From the NCBI GenBank assembly GCA_002320605.1, contig DCKG01000022.1, forward strand, positions 1 to 64,000: 64,000 nt of DNA, written 5' to 3'. The notes beneath the pieces were generated by a model that saw only the letters and a program-made list of their open reading frames with translations, had not been told where the DNA came from and ran no database searches. The position numbers and the translations under genes were made by a program. Positions within the stretch are counted from its first letter, which is position 1. Each line of letters opens with the position of its first letter. Origin of the DNA: Bacteroidales bacterium UBA1680. GTDB lineage: Bacteria; Bacteroidota; Bacteroidia; Bacteroidales; UBA932. Below are positions 48,266 through 58,800 of this stretch, piece by piece.

Positions 48266-51200
48266 ATGCCATTCAGAAAAATTTTATTAGTTTTCCTCTT
48301 TGCGGCGTTACCAATCCTGGCCTTTTCGCAGACTAAGACTGTTAAAGGTTTTGTCTTTGAAGAAGAAACCGGTGAACCTATAGCAGGCGCCACTGTTTCC
48401 ATCCAGGGGTCAACGCGAGGCGTGATGACAGATTTGGACGGCTCTTTCGAGCTGTCAGGAGTCAAATCTACGGATGTCCTTCGGTTCGAGCTTATCGGAA
48501 AAGAGGCTCAATCCATTACTGTCGGCACGAACGCTAAATTCGTAGTCAAACTCAAGAATGCTCCGAACGAGCTCGACGGAGTTACCGTCGTGGCATTCGG
48601 AAAGCAGAAAAAGGAAAGCGTCATAGGGTCCATTTCCACGGTGGACGTGGCAACGCTGAAGGTGCCTTCCAGCAACCTCACCACGGCACTGGCGGGGAAC
48701 GTTGCCGGAGTCATCGCCTACCAGCGTTCTGGAGAGCCGGGCCAGGACAATGCCGACTTCTTCGTGCGAGGCATCACCACATTCGGAGCGAACACCAGCC
48801 CGCTTATCCTCATCGATAATATCGAGCTCACCTCCACGGATCTTGCTCGTCTTCAGCCGGACGACATCGAGAGCTTCTCGATCATGAAGGATGCCACCGC
48901 CACTGCCCTGTATGGAGCCAGAGGAGCGAATGGCGTCATCTACGTCACCACCAAGAGAGGGCAGGAGGGTCCTGCGAAGATATTCGCAAGGGTAGAAACT
49001 TCGCTCTCGATGCCTACCGACGTGGTGAAGCTTGCTGACCCTGTAACTTATATGGAGGCTTACAATGAGGCCATCACCACAAGAGATCCGCTCGGGGAGC
49101 TGAAATATTCTTACGATAAGATAGAGCAGACGGGGAAGAAAGGAGCCAACAGACTCATCTACCCTATGAACGACTGGTACGACATGCTCTTCAAGGACTA
49201 TGCGACTAGCTACAGGGCGAACCTGTCTGCCAGGGGCGGTGGAAAAGTGGCTCGTTACTACGTCGCCGGCTCGTATAATCAAGACACCGGCATACTCAAG
49301 GTAGATAAGCGCAACAGTTTCAACAACAACATCGACCAGAAAACCTATTCATTGCGGTCGAATGTCGACATAAACATTACGAAGACCACCAAGCTCGCCG
49401 TCCGCTTGACTGGCAACTTCACGGACTATCAGGGGCCGCTCAATGGAGGTAACGACGTGTACAAGCAGGTAGTGCACTCCGATCCGGTGCTCTTCCCTGC
49501 ATACTACCCGGAGGATGAAGACCATAAGGGAGTCCAGCACATAATGTTCGGAAACTACGAAGACGGCTCCTACATAAACCCTTACGCCAACCTGGTGAAA
49601 GGATACCGCAACTACCAGCGTTCACAGATGATAGCCGCCATTGAGATTAACCAAGACCTGAATTTCATTACCAAGGGCTTGACCTTCATGACGTTGTTCA
49701 ATCTTACCAGGCTATCCGAGTACACGGTGTATCGTCAGTTCAATCCTTTCTGGTACACCATGGACAGATACGACTCATACACCGGAGAGTACCATGTGAC
49801 GAGGATCAATGAAGATGGAACGGATTATCTGACATATTCTGAAAAGGGTAAGGCCATCAAGAACACTATGTATTCCGAGAGTCGCCTGAATTATAATCGT
49901 GCTTTCGGGAAGCACGACGTGACAGGGCTTCTGGTACTGATGGCTAGCGAAACCAAGAACGCCAACGCAGGAAGCCTCCAGCTCTCCTTGCCTTCCAGGA
50001 ACGCTGGTCTTTCAGGGCGTTTCACTTACGGCTTCGACAAACGCTATTTCGCCGAGTTCAATTTTGGCTACAATGGGTCGGAGCGTTTCCATAAATCCCA
50101 CCGCTGGGGCTTCTTCCCATCTGCTGGCGCTGCCTGGATGGTGTCTAACGAGCCTTGGTTCAAACCTTACAAGAAAGTCGTGAGCAACCTGAAGCTGCGC
50201 TATTCTTACGGACTGGTCGGGAACGACAACATCGGATCTTCAAGCAACCGTTTCTACTATCTGTCTGAAGTCAACATGAACAGCAAGGACAGAAAGGCAT
50301 ATTTCGGTGCCTATCGGCATGTCAGTTACAATGGAATAGATGTAACCCGTTACGCCAACGAAGCCATCACATGGGAAAGGTCTCATAAATGCAACTATGC
50401 CCTTGAGCTGGGTCTCTTCGACAAATTCAACATGATCGCTGAATATTTCACAGAACACCGAACCGACATATTCATGCAACGCGCCGACATTCCGAACACC
50501 ATGGGATTGCAGGCTTCCGTATACGGGAATATCGGCGAGGCAAGGGCTCACGGAATAGACATCCAGGCTGACTACAAGCAGGCATGGGCGAACGGGCTGT
50601 GGGCTTCAGCCAGGGCAAACTTCACTTATTCCACTAGCAAGTACGATGTCTATGAGGAACCAACTTATGCCGAGGAATATCGCCAGCATAAGGGCAGGTC
50701 AATCAAGCAGGTCTGGGGTTACATCGCCGAGCGTCTGTTCATCGATGATGAGGAAGCAGCGAACAGTCCGTCTCAGTCTGGGTTCGGAAGCGATTATGGA
50801 GGAGGCGACATCAAATACACCGACGTCAATGGTGATGGCGTGATTTCCACCGCTGACATGGTGCCGATTGGTTATCCGACATCGCCCGAAATCATCTACG
50901 GTTTCGGAGCCTCGTTCGGATATAAGGGGCTTGACTTCTCGTTCTTCTTCCAGGGTCTTGCCAGGGAGTCGTTCTGGATAGATGCCACCAGTCGCTACGG
51001 AACTTACACTGCTGGTACAGGGCCATTCGTGAATGACACCCAGCTGCTGAAAGCGTATGCGGACAGCCATTGGAGCGAGGACAACAGAGATATTTACGCC
51101 CTGTATCCGCGCTACAGTGCCTATCAGAACAACAACAACATCCAGACCAGCACCTGGTGGATGAGAGATGGCTCATTCCTTCGTCTCAAGCAAATGGAAC

Positions 51201-51388
51201 TGGGATATACGCTTCCTCAGAAGCTTACCCAGAAAATACACATCGACAACCTGAGAGCCTACGTCCAGGGGAACAACCTCCTTTGCTTCAGCAAATTCAA
51301 GCTGTGGGATCCGGAGCTGGCCGGAGAAGGCCTGAACTACCCTATACAGAGGACGATCAACATCGGAATCAACGTAACTTTCAAATAG
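48266..51388 (+). CDS. susC: SusC/RagA-family TonB-linked outer-membrane transporter
   Basis: The 1040-residue protein has a signal peptide (ending LAFSQ), a carboxypeptidase-regulatory domain (about 24-95), the SusC signature before the plug (GVTVVAFGKQKKESVIGSIS) and in the plug (LAGNVAGVIAYQRSGEPGQDNADFFVRGITTFG; ATATALYGARGANGVIYVTTKRG), and a beta-barrel ending INIGINVTFK. It imports oligomers captured by the SusD lipoprotein. It is 10 bases before the susD-like gene. Substrate cannot be told from sequence. Confidence 0.95.
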   Translation: MPFRKILLVFLFAALPILAFSQTKTVKGFVFEEETGEPIAGATVSIQGSTRGVMTDLDGSFELSGVKSTDVLRFELIGKEAQSITVGTNAKFVVKLKNAPNELDGVTVVAFGKQKKESVIGSISTVDVATLKVPSSNLTTALAGNVAGVIAYQRSGEPGQDNADFFVRGITTFGANTSPLILIDNIELTSTDLARLQPDDIESFSIMKDATATALYGARGANGVIYVTTKRGQEGPAKIFARVETSLSMPTDVVKLADPVTYMEAYNEAITTRDPLGELKYSYDKIEQTGKKGANRLIYPMNDWYDMLFKDYATSYRANLSARGGGKVARYYVAGSYNQDTGILKVDKRNSFNNNIDQKTYSLRSNVDINITKTTKLAVRLTGNFTDYQGPLNGGNDVYKQVVHSDPVLFPAYYPEDEDHKGVQHIMFGNYEDGSYINPYANLVKGYRNYQRSQMIAAIEINQDLNFITKGLTFMTLFNLTRLSEYTVYRQFNPFWYTMDRYDSYTGEYHVTRINEDGTDYLTYSEKGKAIKNTMYSESRLNYNRAFGKHDVTGLLVLMASETKNANAGSLQLSLPSRNAGLSGRFTYGFDKRYFAEFNFGYNGSERFHKSHRWGFFPSAGAAWMVSNEPWFKPYKKVVSNLKLRYSYGLVGNDNIGSSSNRFYYLSEVNMNSKDRKAYFGAYRHVSYNGIDVTRYANEAITWERSHKCNYALELGLFDKFNMIAEYFTEHRTDIFMQRADIPNTMGLQASVYGNIGEARAHGIDIQADYKQAWANGLWASARANFTYSTSKYDVYEEPTYAEEYRQHKGRSIKQVWGYIAERLFIDDEEAANSPSQSGFGSDYGGGDIKYTDVNGDGVISTADMVPIGYPTSPEIIYGFGASFGYKGLDFSFFFQGLARESFWIDATSRYGTYTAGTGPFVNDTQLLKAYADSHWSEDNRDIYALYPRYSAYQNNNNIQTSTWWMRDGSFLRLKQMELGYTLPQKLTQKIHIDNLRAYVQGNNLLCFSKFKLWDPELAGEGLNYPIQRTINIGINVTFK

Positions 51389-51397
51389 AAAACGGAC

Positions 51398-53350
51398 ATG
51401 CGTAAAATTTTATACAATATATTAATGTTGCCTGCGGCGCTTGCCGCTTTGTTCTGGACTTCGTCCTGCAACAGCTTCCTCAACGTGGTTCCTGACGACG
51501 GGCTCCCGTCCGTCGAGACTGCATTCAACCTGAGGTCTTCGGCAATCAGATACCTCGCCACCTGTTATTCGTATATGACTACGGAAGGCGCACCAGGATC
51601 GGACTGTGGAATGCTTACTGGAGATGAGCTGTGGGATCTCTATGGCCGAATAATCAGCAACACCGGCGGCCGCGTCTCGTCGACGTTGACCAACATCGCG
51701 AGGGGAAACATGAGCGCGAATACGGTTTATGGCAATGACTGGGCTTCCATGTATGAGGGCATCAGATGCTGCGACATATTGATTGACAATGTGTACAACG
51801 TTCCTGACATGGATATCTCCGAGCAGAGACAGTGGGTGGCCGAGGCTAACTTCCTGAAAGCCTACTACCATTTCAATCTGGTCCGCAAATGGGGACCGGT
51901 TCCGCTGATTTACGAGAGCCTCCCGATTGACTCCTCCATCGATGAAGTCCGCCTGCACAGGAGCAACATTGACAGCTGCTTCAATTATATTTTGCGTCTC
52001 CTGGACAAGGCAGAGCCTTATCTTCCGGTCGTGAATCCTTCCGAGGACGAATATGGCAGGATAACTCGTGCCATCTGCGCTGCTTTCAAGGCTCGCGTGG
52101 CGGTTTATGCTGCCAGCCCGCTGTTCAATGGCAACGAAGACGAGGCTGCCCTCGTGGATGTGGACGGAAGCACAAGGCTTTTTCCTGAAAAGACCGAAGC
52201 CGAGAAGCAGGAGCGTTGGGAATATGCCGTTACTGCGTGCCAGAATGCATTGAAAGTCTGCCAGGAAGCGAACATCAAGCTGTATGACGGTTCCGACATC
52301 TCTTTCAGGATGTCCGACTCGCTGAAGACGTCGCTCACCCTTCGCAACGCCATGACATTGAGATGGAACAGCGATCTCATCTGGGGAAACACCCAGACTG
52401 CATCCGGCTCTTTGGCCATGTTCCACAGGCTTTGCATGCCGATATTGAACGGCTACACCGATATGCTCGGCGGATACAAATTCATCGGCGTTCCGCTGAA
52501 GATCGCAGAACAGTTCTACACCAGGCATGGCCTCCCGATTTCAAATGACGTGGAATGGTCCAACATCAATCCTTATGACTTGCGGGTAGGAGATGCCCAG
52601 AATGCCTATTACATCAGGCAAGGCTACACCACCGTGAAACTGAATTTCGACCGCGAGCCTCGCTTCTATGCCTCCCTTGGCTTCGACGGGGGCACCTGGC
52701 TTGGGCAGCTTGGCAATTACAACGACCTTCAGCCGGAGGATCTGTATTATGTGCAGTGCCGCATGGGCGGAGCTCAGGCTAAGACGGGCAAAGAGACCGG
52801 CCCGGTCACGGGCTATTTTCCTAAAAAAATGTTCCCTTATCAATGCACTTGGAGTTCCAATAACGTTTTCGTGGGATATTGGTTCCCATGGCCTATGATA
52901 CGCATCACGGATTTGTATCTTCTCTATGCCGAGGCAATCAACGAGGCCGAAGGCCCGAACGGGACGCATAGCGACGATTTGTTCAATTACATAAACGCAA
53001 TTCGTGCGAGGGCGGGCATCCCTGACGTGAAAACGGCTTGGGACGATTACAGCAACGCCCCTGGCTATTACAACACCAAGGTGGGAATGCGAGACATCAT
53101 CCATCGCGAACGCCTGAACGAGCTGGCATTCGAGAGCCAGAGGTTCTGGGACCTTCGCCGATGGAAAGAGGCGGCGGCGGAGTATCAGAAAGGAATATAC
53201 GGATTCGACGTCATCTCCTCGGCTCCGGAAGATTACTACACGAAGAAATTCCTGTATGAACAGAAATTCGGCCTGAAGGACTATTTCTGGCCTATTCCAA
53301 CTTCTTACATCGAGGTCAACCCTAACCTTGTGCAAAATATTGGCTGGTAA
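51398..53350 (+). CDS. susD: SusD/RagB-family nutrient-binding lipoprotein
   Basis: The 650-residue lipoprotein has a signal ending WTSSCN and the SusD pattern: N-terminal CNSFLNVVPDDG, TPR-like helices with WVAEANFLKAYYHFNLVRKWGPVPLI, and the C-terminal DLYLLYAEAINEAEG, YINAIRARAGIPDV, RDIIHRERLNELAFESQRFWDLRRW and IPTSYIEVNPNLVQNIGW. It caps the SusC barrel on the cell surface and delivers the ligand. Confidence 0.96.
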   Translation: MRKILYNILMLPAALAALFWTSSCNSFLNVVPDDGLPSVETAFNLRSSAIRYLATCYSYMTTEGAPGSDCGMLTGDELWDLYGRIISNTGGRVSSTLTNIARGNMSANTVYGNDWASMYEGIRCCDILIDNVYNVPDMDISEQRQWVAEANFLKAYYHFNLVRKWGPVPLIYESLPIDSSIDEVRLHRSNIDSCFNYILRLLDKAEPYLPVVNPSEDEYGRITRAICAAFKARVAVYAASPLFNGNEDEAALVDVDGSTRLFPEKTEAEKQERWEYAVTACQNALKVCQEANIKLYDGSDISFRMSDSLKTSLTLRNAMTLRWNSDLIWGNTQTASGSLAMFHRLCMPILNGYTDMLGGYKFIGVPLKIAEQFYTRHGLPISNDVEWSNINPYDLRVGDAQNAYYIRQGYTTVKLNFDREPRFYASLGFDGGTWLGQLGNYNDLQPEDLYYVQCRMGGAQAKTGKETGPVTGYFPKKMFPYQCTWSSNNVFVGYWFPWPMIRITDLYLLYAEAINEAEGPNGTHSDDLFNYINAIRARAGIPDVKTAWDDYSNAPGYYNTKVGMRDIIHRERLNELAFESQRFWDLRRWKEAAAEYQKGIYGFDVISSAPEDYYTKKFLYEQKFGLKDYFWPIPTSYIEVNPNLVQNIGW

Positions 53351-53359
53351 CATTGAACC

Positions 53360-54670
53360 ATGATGAATATGAAAAAATATTTTCTGACGATATTTACTGC
53401 AGCTCTGGCCCTCCTGGCCGCATCCTGCTCGGATGAAACCGTCCACGGACGCATCGACCAGAAGAACAAGGGCGTACAAATTCCGCAGCCCGTGGAAGTG
53501 ACTGGCGTAAGGTCCATATCCGGCGGTGCCGTCATCAAAGTCAAGATACCTGATGACAAATACATCAAGGGTGTCGTGGCGACTTACGACAGGCACGGTG
53601 CGAAGGTCGAGTCACGAATTTCCCGTTACGTGGACAGCCTGAGCGTCGAAGGCTTCGCCGACACCGAAGAACACGACATAGAAATTTGCTCGTTCAACGT
53701 CAACGAGGAGAAGTCCGAGCCGGTGAACATCAAGATTACTCCGAAAGCTCCCGCCATCATGACCGTGAAGCCGGTCATGTACGCTGCCACTGGGGGAGTC
53801 AAGATCTACATCAATGGCAACGTCGACAAGTCCGACCTTGCTGTCTGCCTCCTCCGTGACACTGTCCTCAGTCACGAGAACATTCCTGTTTCCGAAATGA
53901 AATGGGTAGAAGTGACCACGCTGTTCACGGCGAGCAACGACATCACTCTGACAAGGCGTGGGCTCGACACGCTGAAGGCAATCTATGGAGTTTACCTCCG
54001 TGACCACTGGGGCAACATATCAGACACCACCTCTGCCGTACTGAAGCCTCTTGAAGAAGTTCAGATTCCTAAGTCGGGATTCGCATACTTCGATCCGGGC
54101 GACGATAATGTGTTCTCTATCTCCAGCGAGAGTTCCATCTATCCTATGAAAGGTCTCTGGGATGGTTCAGGAATTTCCTACTCACCACATTTCATAGCCG
54201 TCGACGTGATACCTCTGCCATGCTGGTTCACGATTGATCTGGGATGTGAAGTGGAATTGAGCCGAATATCCACATGGCCAAGACAAGACTACCCGGCGGA
54301 CATCTATGCTGGCGGATCTCCACGCGACATCGAGTTCTGGGGCAGCCTGAAGACCCCGACCGGAGAGGTTGGCAGCGGCGAGCATGGTTTTGAGAGCAAC
54401 TGGGTCTGCATGGGCAAGTTCACCCAGCCGAAGCGATCCGGCTACAATGCCGACGGCTCTGTTGGAAATATCACCGAGGAAGACAGGCTGTACTTCAAAG
54501 AGCAGACGGAATACGAGATGAACGATGCCATCTATCATCATGCTTACGACAGGATCCGTTATCTGAGAGTCGTCGTGGTAAGCACTTTCGCTTCATGGGA
54601 GATGCCGGACGCTACTACCACCACCCTTCAGTGGGGCGAGGTAACTCCTTACGGTCAAGTATTTAAATAA
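53360..54670 (+). CDS. DUF4959/DUF5126/DUF5000 surface lipoprotein
   Basis: The 436-residue lipoprotein (MMNMKKYF; signal ending LAASCSD) has a Fn3-like DUF4959 start (GRIDQKNKGVQIPQPVEVTGVRSISGGAVIKVKIPDD), a middle DUF5126-like part (ATGGVKIYINGNVDKSDLAVCLL) and a C-terminal discoidin-like DUF5000 (MKGLWDGSGISYSPHF; PCWFTIDLGCEVELSRISTWPRQDY; RIRYLRVVVVSTFASWE). Such proteins are accessory glycan- or ligand-binding subunits encoded right after SusD. It lies 9 bases after susD and 1 base before the DUF4998 gene. Confidence 0.82.
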   Translation: MMNMKKYFLTIFTAALALLAASCSDETVHGRIDQKNKGVQIPQPVEVTGVRSISGGAVIKVKIPDDKYIKGVVATYDRHGAKVESRISRYVDSLSVEGFADTEEHDIEICSFNVNEEKSEPVNIKITPKAPAIMTVKPVMYAATGGVKIYINGNVDKSDLAVCLLRDTVLSHENIPVSEMKWVEVTTLFTASNDITLTRRGLDTLKAIYGVYLRDHWGNISDTTSAVLKPLEEVQIPKSGFAYFDPGDDNVFSISSESSIYPMKGLWDGSGISYSPHFIAVDVIPLPCWFTIDLGCEVELSRISTWPRQDYPADIYAGGSPRDIEFWGSLKTPTGEVGSGEHGFESNWVCMGKFTQPKRSGYNADGSVGNITEEDRLYFKEQTEYEMNDAIYHHAYDRIRYLRVVVVSTFASWEMPDATTTTLQWGEVTPYGQVFK

Positions 54671-54671
54671 A

Positions 54672-55871
54672 ATGACAATGAATATGAAAAAGAATATATT
54701 CACGGCGCTTCTTCTTTCCGTCGCAGCTTTCGTGATAGCCTCTTGCGGTGGTCAGGACGAAATTTATAAGGAGTGGATCAAGGAGGGAGGCTACGACTAT
54801 CCAGCCAAAGCCATAAACATGACCTATCTGCAAGGCTATCAGAAGATTACTCTCATGTGGGAAAAGCCGATGGACCCTGCCGTCAAAAGAGCCATCCTGT
54901 ATTGGGACAATTATGCCAAATCAAGAAATGTAGACTATGGCGATTTCGCTGATGGGAAGGTGACCATCGTGGTGGACAATCTTGAAGACCGTTCCTACAC
55001 CTTTGACGTAGTGAATTTCGACGGAGAAGATAACAAGTCTCTGCCTGCGGAGCTGACGATTTCCCCTTATGGGGACAGCTGGCTGATTTCCAGGTCGGAG
55101 AGGGCGGTGGTCTCTGCTATAATGGATGGCGAAGATGCCAAGATAGAGATGACGAAGGCCACTGACGAGATGGTCGCTACGCGGTTCCGCTACAAGGATG
55201 CTACTGGAGCCTGGGTAAATTGCGAGACCCTTCTGAAGCCTGGCACCAACGAGCTCACTCTGCCTGGCGCTTTGAAAGGGAAGCGTTTCGAATACTCATC
55301 GGCATTCTGTCCTTCGTACGGACGCGATACCGTGTGGCGTCCTTGGACGATTTCCAATGATGGAATTTCCTACAAGCTTAACGGCAAGAGGTGGAACGTG
55401 ACGGTCACCCAGGGGCAGACATTTTCGGAGAACACGGTGGATAAGATTTTCGACGGCAGCGTTGCTTCGGCCTCTCGCTGGCACAGCGCCCGTTCAGATG
55501 GACTAAAAAACATATTCCCGAAGATTCTCTCCATCGACACGGGGACGTCTCCGGGGGCAGAGTTCGCGTTCACGAAATTCGTTTTCTACGAGCATCCAAG
55601 CACTATTTCCATGCGCTACATCAAGAACTACGTGATGTTCATAGGTTCCAGCCCATACGACCCGAATGCTGACGATTACACCACTACTTTCGGAATCCCG
55701 TTCGTGAGCGGCATAATGTCTACTGCTAATCCTACCAGCGAGGTTGCTGCCTCCACGGGCGCGACCGGCCGCTACATCGCCATAGTGTTCCCGAACTCTT
55801 GGAGCAGCGATGGCTATATCGACCTCTGGGAGCTGGAGCCGTACGGTTATATTCCTTCTGAGGCAGATTAG
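54672..55871 (+). CDS. DUF4998 surface lipoprotein
   Basis: The 399-residue lipoprotein has a signal ending VIASCGG and the DUF4998 start (EIYKEWIKEGGYDYPAKAINMTYLQGYQKITLMWEKPMDPAVKRAILYW). The C-terminal 150 residues look discoidin-like (TVDKIFDGSVASASRWHSARSDG to YIDLWELEPYG). It probably binds the same ligand as SusD. The first in-frame ATG is at 54672; the ATG at 54678 begins a 22-base start region shared with the genes at 60914 and 63679. Confidence 0.8.
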   Translation: MTMNMKKNIFTALLLSVAAFVIASCGGQDEIYKEWIKEGGYDYPAKAINMTYLQGYQKITLMWEKPMDPAVKRAILYWDNYAKSRNVDYGDFADGKVTIVVDNLEDRSYTFDVVNFDGEDNKSLPAELTISPYGDSWLISRSERAVVSAIMDGEDAKIEMTKATDEMVATRFRYKDATGAWVNCETLLKPGTNELTLPGALKGKRFEYSSAFCPSYGRDTVWRPWTISNDGISYKLNGKRWNVTVTQGQTFSENTVDKIFDGSVASASRWHSARSDGLKNIFPKILSIDTGTSPGAEFAFTKFVFYEHPSTISMRYIKNYVMFIGSSPYDPNADDYTTTFGIPFVSGIMSTANPTSEVAASTGATGRYIAIVFPNSWSSDGYIDLWELEPYGYIPSEAD

Positions 55872-55894
55872 CCTTGGAATCATCAAGAAATGAA

Positions 55895-58800
55895 ATGAAG
55901 AAATTGAATACGATAATATTCCCTCTTTTTGCCATCTTGGCGTTGACCGGCTGCAAAGGTTCGAAAGATCCCGAGCCGGAGCAGTCAGGGGTTACGTTCA
56001 CGTGCTCTTTCCAAGACCCGGCTTCCGAGGTCATGCCTTCGAAATGGGTCTCTGGCCAGGAAATAATAGTTACCATGGTCACTGGCGGCAAGACAACGTC
56101 ATCTTCGGCAAAGGTTTCGGAGGTCTCTTCCGATGGTAAGACTGCGAAGATCAACTTCCCATCCATGAATGTTTCTGAGATTAGCGCCATCTATGCCTAT
56201 CTGCCGAATACCGGAGTCAAGGGCATGAATGCGACAGATGCGTGGACGGTGAATGACATGAACAATTCTTCCACCCAGGTGCCTTCCGTTACGGTCTCGG
56301 TCGGCTCTGTGCAAAATAAGACCTTTGTATTCAGGAATATATTCGCTGTCCTCAAATTCGAGGTTACCGATTCGAAGACGAGCTATGTGGAATTATCGGG
56401 CAATGACGGAGAAGTGGTAGGCAGAGACGTCATTATTTCCACAAATTATTCGGCAGCTGACGCTTCCGCTCCGGCTTTCGAGCCTTCGACCGTCATAAAA
56501 AAGAATATTTACGGAACAGGGACTTACTACATAGGGCTGTTCCCCGGGCTTAAATTAAACAAAGGCTACGTCCTGAAGAGTTTCGATGCACAGGGGAATC
56601 AGCTGAACCAGGCACTGTCCGAAGGAGCCTTGACGATTTCGGGAGGCTCCGTGTATTCGGCCGTAGCGTTCGGGGAGTACAAGCCGGAGATCACTTTCAC
56701 GGCCACATTCGCTGACGCTTCTTCCAAGGATTTCAAGTCTTCATGGGCGGAAGGGGACAAGATAAACGTGGTGAGCGTGAAGAATCGTGAATATTCAGAA
56801 GAGACGCTGACTGCCGGAAGCATTTCTAGCGATGGCAAGACGGCAAGCTTCACTTCCGCCGGTTCACTGATGGCAGGGGCAAAATACTATGCTTACCTGC
56901 CTGGGAGCGGGGTCGCTGGCTACCGCGAGGAGCCGCCGACTGCATGGCTCGTCGGCAACCTTGAAGGAAAAGAAGATGCCATTCCTTCCGTCACCGTCGC
57001 TTCATGCGAGGACGGCAGCAAGTCCTTCGTATTCCAGAATGCATATTCATTGATAAAATTCGAGGTAGAAGACAGTCGCTTCAAGTCCGTTACCCTTACG
57101 GGCAACAATGGAGAGAAGTTCGACATGGCATCGTACGTGAAGTTTGGCGGAGTGACGGCTTATGGAAACGACAATCCTGGCACCAAGGAATCCAGGGCTT
57201 TCGATGAGCCGGGGGCTTACTATCTGGGGATACGTCCAGGCATATCCTTCAGCAAAGGTTTCACATTGACAGGTCTGGATGCCGATGGCAAGGAAGTCGG
57301 AGCGATCAAGAGGACTTCTTACGTGAAGTTCGAGGGAGGCACCGTCCTTGATGTCGGCACGTTGAACCCTTCTAAGCCAATTACCATTTCAGATGTCTTC
57401 GACGAAAGCCATGTGGTGGCTTCGTTTGCTGTCATAAGCGATGTTCACATCAATGCGAACAAATCGTCAGGCGAGGCTGTCGGTTCGGTGGATAAGTTCA
57501 AGAATGCCTTGAACCAATGCAATGCCATGGCAAAAAAACACGGAGCCGACGGGCTGGACGGGGTTCTGGTGGTTGGAGATTTCATTGATTCGCCAAACAG
57601 CGCTTCCCAGCTCAATTCTTTCAAGAATGCCTATGAGTCCATCTTCGATCCTGTGCAGGTTCCTATGTTCTACGCTGTCGGGAATCATGAGATGCCTGGC
57701 TATGCGTGGCCATCGAACATGGTCGCTGCGGCAAAATACATCCGCAACGGTTTGGGTTCCAATTATTATCTTGTGGACACAGACAAAGGAATGAGCGAGA
57801 ATTACGAATGCAGGGAAGCCATTCTGGGTGGCATCCATGTTCTTGCAATATCCCCGAACGGAGACCAGCCGATAAGCTATGACGCAAAGGCTGCTGAATG
57901 GCTGGACTCTCGCCTGAAGGCTCTCACCGAAGAAAACCCAGGGCAGTATGTGATAGTCCTCACCCATCCTATGATGACCGGGACAGTCTACGGAAGCCTT
58001 CTGGGCGAAGATGGCGGAATATGGGAATCTTCGCTTCCGCATTATTGGGCATCCGATGCCCTTACCCCTATTCTCAGGAAATATTCCCAGGTAGTAGTAT
58101 TCGGCGGGCACCTGCATTTCCCTCTGGCGGATCCTAGGAGCATCTGGCAGGGAGATTTCACTGCGGTAGGTTGCGGATCTGTACGCTACATGGCTTGCGA
58201 GAATGGGCACTATCTTCACATGCGTTCCGCAACTGTCATGAACGACAGCTTCCAGGTCTCTTCTGGCAATTTCGTGCAGTTCGACTGGAACGGCAACATG
58301 CGCATCTATCAGGTGGATTTCACGAATGGTGCAGTCTACAGGAACGCTCCTTACGAGATTCAGTATCCTGACGTGGCAAAAAGCAATCTGAAGAAGTTCA
58401 GCCACGCGGCCCTGTCTCTCGCGAACGGAAAGCCATCCGTTTCGACCCTGACAATTTCCGATTTCACGAATACTTCGTTCACTGCGAATTTCGCTGCCGG
58501 AACAGACGATGAATTCGTGCACCATTACGTGCTGACCGTGTCGAGAGGTTCCGCAAAGGTAGGAGAGGCGAAGATCCTGTCCGATTTCTACCTCTATCCT
58601 AGCACCGCTAGCATGAAGAAGACATATTCAGAGACCATTACGGCCTCTGGCCTTGGCTTGTCTTCTTTCGAGACAGGCTCTTACACGGTTTCTCTCAGAG
58701 CTTATGACTCTTGGGATGCCGAGAGCGATGCAGTGACAGCCACGATGACCCTTGGCAGCAACGGCGCCTGGGTTACCGACGCTTCCGGCAGCATGTCTGT

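Noticed and set aside
48455..49282. 275-codon open frame antisense to the SusC gene
   Set aside because: The sense strand carries an unbroken SusC plug domain; the antisense translation has no domain.
51422..53596. Two long antisense frames (368 and 351 codons) opposite SusD and the DUF5000 gene
   Set aside because: They lie opposite confident genes and show no family motifs; long antisense frames are common in G+C-rich third-position sequence.
57467..58525. 352-codon antisense frame opposite the phosphoesterase
   Set aside because: The sense strand holds all calcineurin metal motifs; the antisense reading shows none.
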